Positions 39,776-47,779 of a stretch of 64,000 bases of DNA are shown here, piece by piece. The stretch covers positions 2,108,001-2,172,000 of the forward strand of contig LR990730.1 in NCBI GenBank assembly GCA_905142475.1, written 5' to 3'. The position numbers were made by a program, and so were the translations under genes. Source of the DNA: Xanthomonas hydrangeae (lineage in GTDB: Bacteria; Pseudomonadota; Gammaproteobacteria; Xanthomonadales; Xanthomonadaceae). Under the pieces are notes generated by a model. It was not told the origin of the DNA and searched no databases. It saw nothing but the letters and a program-made list of their open reading frames with translations. Positions within the stretch are counted from its first letter, which is position 1. Each line of letters opens with the position of its first letter.

Positions 39776-42232
39776 ATGTTTAGTCCAGATAGTCCGATCA
39801 GTGAATTCGTCTCCATTTCGACGCACGTGGCACCGTCTGTCCTAAAGACGACTGGCGGCGACTATCTGTTGATCTGGCATCTTGCAGGTCTTCCCTTCGT
39901 AGGGCGTGACGAATTCGAGCTGGAGCAGCGCCACAACACTTTCAATCGCCTGCTACAGACCTTGCGTGCTCCCGACTTCGCCAACGTAGCGTTCTGGGTG
40001 CACGATGTGCGTCGGCGTCGGAGAATCGGTAATGCCAGTCGCTTCAAGCAGTCCTTCAACCAAGCGCTATCGGATGAATATTATGCTGCATTGTCTTCAC
40101 AAAAGATCATGCAGAACGAGTTGTACTTCAGCATGATCTATCGGCCAGTGGTTACTGGCCGTCGCCTGGTCGAAAAGTCTAGCGATCCGGAGCGAATCCG
40201 GTTGGAGGAGGAACAGGCCATAGCGAAGATGATCGAATTGGCCACCAATGTGGAGGCTGTGCTGAAGGATTATTCGCCTTATCGGCTAGGCATGTATGAA
40301 GCCAAGAACGGCATAGTGTTTTCCGAGACACTGGAGTTCCTTGGCTACTTGCTCAACCGTATCGATGAGCCAGTTCCGGTTTTGCAAGCGCCCGTGCAGG
40401 CTTATCTTCCGGTCAGTAAGCACATGTTCGCCAATAAAACTGGCGACTTTGTCATCCGTACGCCCGATGGTATCAATCATTTTGGTGCAATTCTCAATGT
40501 CAAAGAATACGCTGATGGAACCTATCCAGGCATCCTCAATGGTCTGAAGTATCTGGATTTTGAGTATGTTGTGACGCACTCCTTTAGCCCAGTCGGTCGT
40601 CATGATGCGCTGAAAGTGCTTGAGCGCACAAAGGGTATGATGATTTCGTCGGGCGATAAGTCGTCCAGTCAGATCCGTGATTTAGATGTTGCGATGGACG
40701 ACGTGGCCTCGGGCAATTTTGTGCTTGGCGAGTACCACTTCACGATCGCGGTGTACGCGGATAGCCAGGAAAAACTGGCCCGGCAGATTGCGACTACCCG
40801 TGCCGAGCTATCTAACGCCGGGTTCGTTTCATCTAAAGAAGACCTGGCAGTAGCGTCGTCATTTTATGCGCAGCTACCAGGCAACTGGCGCTTCCGCACG
40901 CGGATCGCCAACCTGAGTTCGCTCAACTTTCTGGGCCTGTCGCCGCTGCACAACTTCGCCCAGGGCAAGCAGCACAACAATCCATGGGGCGATTGTGTGA
41001 CTACGTTGCAAACCACCAATGGTCAGCCGTATTACTTCAATTTCCACGCCACCCACCCTGCGGAGAACTCTCTCGGTGAGAAGGCAATTGCCAACACGAT
41101 GGTGATTGGTAAGTCTGGTACAGGTAAAACCGCACTGATCAATTTTCTGTTGAGCCAAGTGCAGAAATTCGATCCAATTCCGACCATCTTCTTCTTCGAC
41201 AAGGATCGTGGAGCGGAGATTTTCGTGCGCGCCTGCGGTGGTAATTATCTGGCGCTGGAAAACGGTGCGCCGACAGGCTTCAATCCGTTTCAATGCGAGC
41301 GCAACGAAGCTAATACGCAGTTTCTGGCCGAGTTAATCAAGGTACTTGGCGGAAAACCCGAATACAGCTCGCGCGAAGAAGAGGATATTTACCGCGCGGT
41401 AGAGGGTATGTTGGACACGCCGATGCAACTGCGCAGCATGAGCAACTTCCGCAAAAGCCTGCCCAACATGGGCGACGACGGGCTGTACGCTCGTCTGCGT
41501 CGCTGGACTGCCGGCAACTCACTGGGTTGGGTGTTCGACAACCCGGTGGACACCATTGATCTGACACGAGCCTCGATCATTGGCTTTGACTATACTGACG
41601 TGATCGACAACGCCGAAGTGCGTGTGCCGGTGATCAATTACCTGTTGCATCGTCTGGAAGCGCTGATCGACGGGCGTCCGCTGATTTACGTGATGGATGA
41701 GTTCTGGAAGATCCTGGACGGCAAGGGCGGTTTGAAGGAATTCGCCAAGAACAAGCAAAAGACCATCCGTAAGCAGAATGGCTTGGGTATTTTCGCTACA
41801 CAAAGCCCGGAAGATGCTCTAGCCAGCGACATTGCCGCGGCGCTGATTGAGCAGACCGCGACCATGATCCTGCTGCCCAATCCCAACGCCAGCCGCGACG
41901 ACTATATGGAAGGGTTAAAGCTCACTGACGCCGAGTACCAGGTGGTGGTGTCGCTGGACGAGCGCTCGCGCTGCTTCCTGGTCAAGCAAGGCCATGCTTC
42001 GGCGGTGTGCCAACTCAACTTGCGGGGCCTGGACGACGCGCTGTCAGTGATTTCTTCGTCGACCGATAACATCGAAATCATGCATGAAATCCTGTCGCGT
42101 AAGGCGGGCCAGCTAGGCGTAAGCGTGGATCAGCTGACACCGGAGCAGTGGTTGGAAGACTTTTATGCCAACCGTAAGGGATCGGGCAAACGCAAACGCG
42201 CCAAGGACACTGACCTTGGGGATCACGCATAA
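39776..42232 (+). CDS. virB4: T4SS ATPase VirB4
   Basis: Largest T4SS ATPase, 818 residues, which drives pilus biogenesis and substrate passage with VirB3. Walker A GKSGTGKT is at residues 445-452 and Walker B PLIYVMDEFWKILDG near residue 640, and the arginine-finger region IFATQSPEDALAS follows. The N-terminal domain covers about residues 1-420. Intact and of normal length. It is the last recognisable gene of the cluster: the genes that follow it in X. citri, including virB5 and virB6, are not found in the next 836 bp before thrS. Confidence 0.95.
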   Translation: MFSPDSPISEFVSISTHVAPSVLKTTGGDYLLIWHLAGLPFVGRDEFELEQRHNTFNRLLQTLRAPDFANVAFWVHDVRRRRRIGNASRFKQSFNQALSDEYYAALSSQKIMQNELYFSMIYRPVVTGRRLVEKSSDPERIRLEEEQAIAKMIELATNVEAVLKDYSPYRLGMYEAKNGIVFSETLEFLGYLLNRIDEPVPVLQAPVQAYLPVSKHMFANKTGDFVIRTPDGINHFGAILNVKEYADGTYPGILNGLKYLDFEYVVTHSFSPVGRHDALKVLERTKGMMISSGDKSSSQIRDLDVAMDDVASGNFVLGEYHFTIAVYADSQEKLARQIATTRAELSNAGFVSSKEDLAVASSFYAQLPGNWRFRTRIANLSSLNFLGLSPLHNFAQGKQHNNPWGDCVTTLQTTNGQPYYFNFHATHPAENSLGEKAIANTMVIGKSGTGKTALINFLLSQVQKFDPIPTIFFFDKDRGAEIFVRACGGNYLALENGAPTGFNPFQCERNEANTQFLAELIKVLGGKPEYSSREEEDIYRAVEGMLDTPMQLRSMSNFRKSLPNMGDDGLYARLRRWTAGNSLGWVFDNPVDTIDLTRASIIGFDYTDVIDNAEVRVPVINYLLHRLEALIDGRPLIYVMDEFWKILDGKGGLKEFAKNKQKTIRKQNGLGIFATQSPEDALASDIAAALIEQTATMILLPNPNASRDDYMEGLKLTDAEYQVVVSLDERSRCFLVKQGHASAVCQLNLRGLDDALSVISSSTDNIEIMHEILSRKAGQLGVSVDQLTPEQWLEDFYANRKGSGKRKRAKDTDLGDHA

Positions 42233-43068
42233 CTTCGGTTTTTAAGTGTGATGGTTGAGGGTGCATCACGGGCTGACGTTATACGTAGAGGCGTTACCCG
42301 ATGACTGTTGCAACAGAAGTCGCCCTCAGCACTACGTCCTATTAAAGGCGGCTAACAAAACTACTGCGCAGCCGCCATGCGGGCGCGGTTGGTGCTCGGA
42401 ATGGACATCTACCACTCGTACACTCCGGTTCTGAGCGCGCCGCCCGCACCCACCTGACGAACGCTCGTTGCGTTTTGTTGGCCGCTCTAACCACTATATT
42501 CAAGGTACCGACAAATATTTACAGGTTCTCTAGTCAAAGCGCTTGAAGTTAAAGGGCTTCTCGAGGTTGCATCTAGGATCGCCCTGCAGTATTGCGACTC
42601 ATGATTGAGCCTCTAAGGCTTTCTCTCTGAGCTCATAGTGACGCTTCTGAATGCGATGAATGCGCATGCACGGATGCGTTGGGACGCTGCTACACCATTA
42701 CGCTAATGCATCTGTTTTGGCGCGTCTTGCTGCGTCTGATGGTCATGCTCGGCATTGGCAGGACAGGCGGCCGGCCTCATGCCATGCGTCTGCCAGCCCC
42801 GTGCCGCCGCGCAACGCCGCGCTGATTGGTTTACCATTCGCCTTCAAGACCCCTTGCGAGAAGGTGGCCCGCGCTCCGCGCCGGCCCAGCGTGCGACATG
42901 AGCACTACCACTGCCCACTGCTGATTCCGGCCGCGCCAGTTCGCACGGCGCCCGCACGGGGTTTTTCTGCACTATCTCTCGCTGCATCCCTATCCGAGCC
43001 TGTCCCGCAGTGGGCAGATCTCCCTTGCAGCCGTCGCGCTGCAGCCAGCACAGACCTCATTCTTGCCC
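42233..43068. other. 836-bp region without a supported gene between virB4 and thrS
   Basis: Frames here are short or overlap thrS antisense-style. No reading frame matches VirB5, VirB6, an XVIPCD effector or an immunity lipoprotein. The left half is AT-richer and contains the 140-bp inverted-repeat element at 42347-42486; the right half is GC-rich and may hold the thrS promoter and leader. No convincing promoter was found. The lack of genes is why this end of the T4SS locus looks like a deletion junction. Confidence 0.6.
42347..42486. repeat. 140-bp inverted-repeat element (MITE- or attC-like)
   Basis: Terminal inverted repeats GGCGGCTAACAAAAC (42347-42361) and GTTTTGTTGGCCGCT (42472-42486) match at 13 of 15 positions. 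Inside them a second GC-rich pair (GCGGGCG and CGCCCGC types, near 42380 and 42440) lets the whole strand fold into a long cruciform. There is no coding capacity. It could be a miniature inverted-repeat element or an insertion-sequence remnant; the terminal GGCYAAC/GTTRGCC also recall integron attC sites but do not fit the GTTRRRY core exactly. No clear target duplication was seen. Confidence 0.5.
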
Positions 43069-44973
43069 ATGATCAACATCACGCTCCCCGACGGCAGCCG
43101 CCGCGAATTCGAATCCCCCGTCTCGGTGATGCAGGTCGCCCAGTCGATCGGCGCCGGCCTGGCCAAGGCCACCATTGCCGGCCAGGTCGACGGCCAGCTG
43201 GTCGATGCCAGCGACGTCATCGACCATGATGCCAGCCTGCGCATCATCACCGCCAAGGACGCCGAAGGCGTGGAGATCATCCGCCACTCCTGCGCGCATC
43301 TGGTCGGGCATGCGGTCAAGCAGCTGTATCCGGAGGTCAAGATGGTGATCGGCCCGGTCATCGCCGAAGGCTTCTACTACGACATCTACAGCGAGCGCCC
43401 GTTCACGCCGGACGACATGGCCGCGATCGAGCAGCGCATGCAGGAGCTGATCGCGCAGGACTACGACGTGATCAAGAAGGTCACCCCGCGTGCCGAGGTG
43501 ATCGAGGTGTTCGCCCAGCGCGGCGAGGAGTACAAGCTGCGCCTGATCGAGGACATGTCCGCCGACATCACCGCGATGGGCCTGTACTACCACCAGGAAT
43601 ACGTGGACATGTGCCGCGGCCCGCACGTGCCCAACACGCGCTTCCTCAAGGCTTTCAAGCTGACCCGTATTTCCGGCGCCTACTGGCGCGGCGATGCCAA
43701 GAACGAGCAGCTGCAGCGCATCTACGGCACCGCCTGGGCCGACAAGAAGCAGCTGGACGCCTACATCCTGCGCATGGAAGAAGCCGACAAGCGCGACCAT
43801 CGCCGCATCGGCAAGCAGCAGGACCTGTTCCATCTGCAGGAAGAGGCGCCTGGCCTGGTGTTCTGGCATCCCAAGGGCTGGTCGCTGTGGCAGGTGGTCG
43901 AGCAGTACATGCGAAAGGTCTACCGCGACAGCGGCTACGGCGAGGTGCGCTGCCCGCAGATCCTGGATGTGTCGCTGTGGCAGAAATCCGGCCACTGGGA
44001 CAACTACCAGGACGCGATGTTCTTCACCGAATCGGAGAAGCGCACCTACGCGGTCAAACCGATGAACTGCCCCGGCCACGTGCAGGTGTTCAACCAGGGT
44101 CTGCACAGCTACCGCGACCTGCCGATCCGCTACGGCGAGTTCGGTGCCTGCCACCGCAACGAGCCGTCCGGCGCGCTGCACGGCATCCTGCGCGTGCGCG
44201 GCTTCACCCAGGACGACGGGCACGTGTTCTGCCTGGAATCGCAGATCGAAGCCGAAGTCACCGCGTTCCACCAGCAGGCGCTGGCGGTCTACACCGCGTT
44301 CGGCTTCGACGACATCGAGATCAAGATCGCGCTGCGTCCGGAAAAGCGCCTGGGCGACGATGTCACCTGGGACAAGGCCGAAGCCGCGCTGCGCAGCGCG
44401 TTGGGCGTGTGCGGGGTGGAGTGGCAGGAGCTGCCGGGCGAGGGCGCCTTCTACGGCCCCAAGATCGAATACCATCTCAAGGACGCCATCGGCCGCACCT
44501 GGCAGCTGGGCACCATGCAGGTCGATTTCATGATGCCCGGCCGCCTTGGCGCCGAGTACGTGGATGAGCACAGCCAGAAAAAGCACCCGGTCATGCTGCA
44601 CCGGGCGATCGTCGGTTCGATGGAGCGTTTCATCGGCATTTTGATCGAACACCATGCCGGCGCCTTCCCCTCCTGGCTCGCCCCGGTCCAGGTCGTTGTC
44701 GCAAATATCACCGATGCCCAGGCAGACTATGTGGACTCGGTTCGGAAAACCCTTGCAAATCAAGGCTTCCGTGTAAACGCCGATTTGCGTAACGAGAAGA
44801 TCGGATATAAGATTCGCGAGCATACGCTGCAACGCGTGCCCTATCTGCTCGTGGTCGGTGACCGCGAGAAGGAAAATGGCGCTGTCGCCGTGCGGACACG
44901 TTCGGGAGAAGACCTCGGGACCATGACGGTCTCGGCCTTCGTCGAACGTCTGCAGGCAGAGCAGGCAGCGTGA
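43069..44973 (+). CDS. thrS: Threonine-tRNA ligase
   Basis: Class II aminoacyl-tRNA synthetase charging tRNA-Thr. The 634-residue protein has an N-terminal TGS domain ([20 protein letters not shown], residues 1-60), an editing domain with [16 protein letters not shown] and [10 protein letters not shown], the catalytic core with the zinc-binding Cys in MNCPGHV and motif 2 [26 protein letters not shown], and a C-terminal anticodon-binding domain. The ATG at 43069 gives the family's usual length; a TTG two codons earlier is unlikely. No Shine-Dalgarno sequence is obvious. It leads the thrS-infC-rpmI-rplT-pheST-ihfA series. Confidence 0.97.
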   Translation: MINITLPDGSRREFESPVSVMQVAQSIGAGLAKATIAGQVDGQLVDASDVIDHDASLRIITAKDAEGVEIIRHSCAHLVGHAVKQLYPEVKMVIGPVIAEGFYYDIYSERPFTPDDMAAIEQRMQELIAQDYDVIKKVTPRAEVIEVFAQRGEEYKLRLIEDMSADITAMGLYYHQEYVDMCRGPHVPNTRFLKAFKLTRISGAYWRGDAKNEQLQRIYGTAWADKKQLDAYILRMEEADKRDHRRIGKQQDLFHLQEEAPGLVFWHPKGWSLWQVVEQYMRKVYRDSGYGEVRCPQILDVSLWQKSGHWDNYQDAMFFTESEKRTYAVKPMNCPGHVQVFNQGLHSYRDLPIRYGEFGACHRNEPSGALHGILRVRGFTQDDGHVFCLESQIEAEVTAFHQQALAVYTAFGFDDIEIKIALRPEKRLGDDVTWDKAEAALRSALGVCGVEWQELPGEGAFYGPKIEYHLKDAIGRTWQLGTMQVDFMMPGRLGAEYVDEHSQKKHPVMLHRAIVGSMERFIGILIEHHAGAFPSWLAPVQVVVANITDAQADYVDSVRKTLANQGFRVNADLRNEKIGYKIREHTLQRVPYLLVVGDREKENGAVAVRTRSGEDLGTMTVSAFVERLQAEQAA

Positions 44974-45036
44974 GCCAACCCCGGCCGGTCTGGATGATCC
45001 GGATGCGCCGGTTCGATTCCCCTGGGAGATTGCAAT

Positions 45037-45564
45037 ATCAGTACCCCTGACAACAAACAGAACCGCAAGAACCAAGAAATCCGCGTGCCGCGCGTCCGCG
45101 TGATCGGCAGCGACGGAGAGATGGTCGGCGTGTTGTCGCGCGACGAAGCGCTCGCCAAGGCCGAGGAAGAAGGCCTGGATCTGGTCGAAATCCAGCCGCA
45201 GGCCGATCCGCCGGTCTGCAAGATCATGGATTTCGGCAAGTTCAAGTTCGAGCAGCAGAAAAAGGCCAATGAGGCCAAGAAGAAGACCAAGCAGGTCGAG
45301 ATCAAGGAACTCAAGTTCCGTCCGGTCACGGACGAGGGCGACTACCAGATCAAGCTGCGCAGCATGCGCCGCTTCCTGGAAGAGGGCGACAAGGTCAAGG
45401 TCAACATCCGCTTCCGTGGCCGTGAAATGAGCCACCAGGAGCTGGGGCGCGAGATGGCGTCGCGGATCGAGGCCGACCTGGGCGACGACATCGTCATCGA
45501 GTCGCGCCCGCGCCTGGAAGGGCGCCAGATGGTCATGATGATCGCGCCGAAGAAGAAGATCTGA
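45037..45564 (+). CDS. infC: Translation initiation factor IF-3 with AUC start codon
   Basis: IF3 prevents 50S joining and proofreads start codon choice. The 175-residue protein contains [20 protein letters not shown] (N domain), a Lys-rich linker helix and the C domain ending [11 protein letters not shown]. The conserved family N terminus ([19 protein letters not shown]) begins after an ATC codon at 45037, with GGGAGA seven bases upstream. No ATG, GTG or TTG fits; the first GTG, at 45085, would delete 16 conserved residues. Rare start codons on infC underlie its autoregulation in E. coli (AUU), so ATC is likely used the same way. Confidence 0.93.
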   Translation: MSTPDNKQNRKNQEIRVPRVRVIGSDGEMVGVLSRDEALAKAEEEGLDLVEIQPQADPPVCKIMDFGKFKFEQQKKANEAKKKTKQVEIKELKFRPVTDEGDYQIKLRSMRRFLEEGDKVKVNIRFRGREMSHQELGREMASRIEADLGDDIVIESRPRLEGRQMVMMIAPKKKI

Positions 45565-45801
45565 TCCCGCGCGACCGGCCCCGGTGGGGTCGGTCCGGCC
45601 GGCGACAGCAGCGATTTGCAAGAATTCCCGGCAACGGGTAGACTGCGCGGCCCGGTTTTGCCGGGGCGCCGCGCAAGCGGTACAGGACCTGTCCGGATCG
45701 TGTTCGATCAAGGACTTACAAGCAGGCAAGGGCATGGATGGAAAGCGTGGTCGCAAGACTGCCGCCCGGGTCAGTGACAAAACACCATCAAGGACATTGC
45801 A
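45565..45801 (+). promoter_or_regulatory. infC-rpmI intergenic leader
   Basis: 237 bp without a gene. Two GC-rich hairpins are visible (CCGGCCCC with GGGGTCGG near 45580 and CCCGG with CCGGG near 45655). In E. coli the RNA upstream of rpmI binds L20 for feedback control of rpmI-rplT; a similar role here is only inferred from position. Confidence 0.3.
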
Positions 45802-45999
45802 ATGCCCAAGATCAAGACCAACCGGGCGGCGGCCAAGCGTTTCCGCAAGACCGCCTCCGGCAAGTACAAGTGCGGCCACGCAAACCGTAGCCATATCCTC
45901 ACGAAGAAAGCGACCAAGCGGAAGCGCAACCTGCGGCAGACGAATCACGTCCGTGCCGAGGACGCAGGCCGTCTTGACCGTATGCTTCCCTACCTCTGA
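45802..45999 (+). CDS. rpmI: 50S ribosomal protein L35
   Basis: 65-residue large-subunit protein with the family sequence [23 protein letters not shown] and [10 protein letters not shown] at the C terminus. Highly basic, normal length. It precedes rplT by 10 bp, the universal rpmI-rplT pairing. Confidence 0.98.
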
Positions 46000-46009
46000 G
46001 GACTGAACC

Positions 46010-46369
46010 ATGGCACGAGTAAAGCGTGGTGTGCAGGCGCGCCGCCGCCACAAGAAAATTCTGACCCTGGCGAAGGGCTACTACAATGCCCGTCGCAAGG
46101 TTTTCCGCGTCGCCAAGCAGGCGGTCATCAAGGCGCAGCAGTACGCCTATATCGGCCGTAAGCAGAAGAAGCGCGTGTTCCGTTCGTTGTGGATCACCCG
46201 CATCAACGCGGCTGCCCGCATCAATGGCCTGAGCTACAGCCGTTTCATGAACGGCCTGCTGAAGGCTGGTATCACCCTGGACCGTAAGGTGCTGGCCGAT
46301 ATCGCCGTGCACGACGCCGCCGGCTTTGCCGCGCTGGCTGAGAAGGCCAAGGGCGCGCTGGCGGCATAG
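46010..46369 (+). CDS. rplT: 50S ribosomal protein L20
   Basis: 119-residue rRNA-binding protein needed for early 50S assembly, and in E. coli the feedback repressor of the rpmI-rplT mRNA. The family segments [39 protein letters not shown] and [16 protein letters not shown] [17 protein letters not shown] are present. Normal length. pheS follows after a 288-bp gap that holds repeats and terminator-like hairpins. Confidence 0.98.
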   Translation: MARVKRGVQARRRHKKILTLAKGYYNARRKVFRVAKQAVIKAQQYAYIGRKQKKRVFRSLWITRINAAARINGLSYSRFMNGLLKAGITLDRKVLADIAVHDAAGFAALAEKAKGALAA

Positions 46370-46370
46370 G

Positions 46371-46432
46371 TGCGAGTCCCTCGCAAGAGCCCGCACATCG
46401 TTAGTGCGAGTCCTTCGCAAGAGCCCGCACAT
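46371..46432 (+). repeat. Tandem 33-bp-spaced hairpin repeats after rplT
   Basis: A 29-bp unit occurs at 46371-46399 and again at 46404-46432 (28 of 29 identical), spaced 33 bp apart. Each copy contains TGCGAG, TCC, then CTCGCA or TTCGCA, forming a 6-bp hairpin. The second copy ends in CCGCACAT, which also pairs with ATGTGCGG just downstream (46425-46442). Confidence 0.75.
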
Positions 46433-46448
46433 CCATGTGCGGACTTTT
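46425..46448 (+). terminator. Weak hairpin terminator after the rplT repeats
   Basis: CCGCACAT at 46425-46432 pairs with ATGTGCGG at 46435-46442, followed by ACTTTTG. The T tract is short, so termination may be partial. Confidence 0.4.
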
Positions 46449-46518
46449 GAAGGGTAGTTTCTCGAGGGAGCTTGCACATTCGTGTATAGGCCTCCGGCGA
46501 GGGCAAGCAGATATGCAG

Positions 46519-46553
46519 GGGGAAGGGCGCGAGTCCTTCCCCTTTTGCGTTTT
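46519..46553 (+). terminator. Terminator or attenuator upstream of pheS
   Basis: GGGGAAGG at 46519-46526 and CCTTCCCC at 46535-46542 form an 8-bp stem with an 8-base loop, followed by TTTTGCGTTTT. It is 104 bp before pheS and would block readthrough from rplT unless regulated. No Phe-rich leader peptide was found upstream of it. Confidence 0.6.
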
Positions 46554-46645
46554 GGACAGCCGGCATCGGTCGATTCGATGGCTGGCAAGATATGTGGCAA
46601 TGCGTTCCGGTGCATCCGGAAACACCGTTCGGTTGACGCAGTTGA

Positions 46646-47653
<1,008 letters not shown>

Positions 47654-47658
47654 CGGCG

Positions 47659-47771
47659 GGGAATCGGGAATTGGGAATGGGGAATCGCTGGAGCCACTTG
47701 CTCTTTGGATTCCGTTCCCCAGGCCCGACGCCCCCGCTTTTGCGATTCCCCATTCTCCATTTCCGATTCCC
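47659..47771. repeat. Inverted GGGAATCGGGAA-type repeat between pheS and pheT
   Basis: Arms at 47659-47687 and 47743-47771 are inverted copies matching at 26 of 29 positions, separated by 55 bp. The family is recognisable in Xanthomonas intergenic DNA by its GGGAATGGGGAATCG sequence (recalled). The right arm ends 8 bp before the pheT ATG, so no Shine-Dalgarno sequence is available there. Confidence 0.85.
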
Positions 47772-47779
47772 GGCCCCTC

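Noticed and set aside
42233..42350. Looked for remnants of virB5, virB6 or an effector after virB4
   Set aside because: All frames are short and show no signal peptide, membrane helices or XVIPCD-like residues, so no pseudogene can be claimed.
42660..43229. Possible 189-residue protein before and into thrS
   Set aside because: Overlaps the first 160 bp of thrS, has no family features, no ribosome-binding site and a composition typical of non-coding GC-rich DNA.
43057..46053. 998-codon minus-strand frame across thrS, infC and rpmI
   Set aside because: It spans three genuine genes on the other strand and has no recognisable domain.
46371..46432. Two-unit direct repeat considered as a CRISPR remnant
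   Set aside because: The spacing between units is only 4 bp, so there are no spacers, and no cas genes are present.
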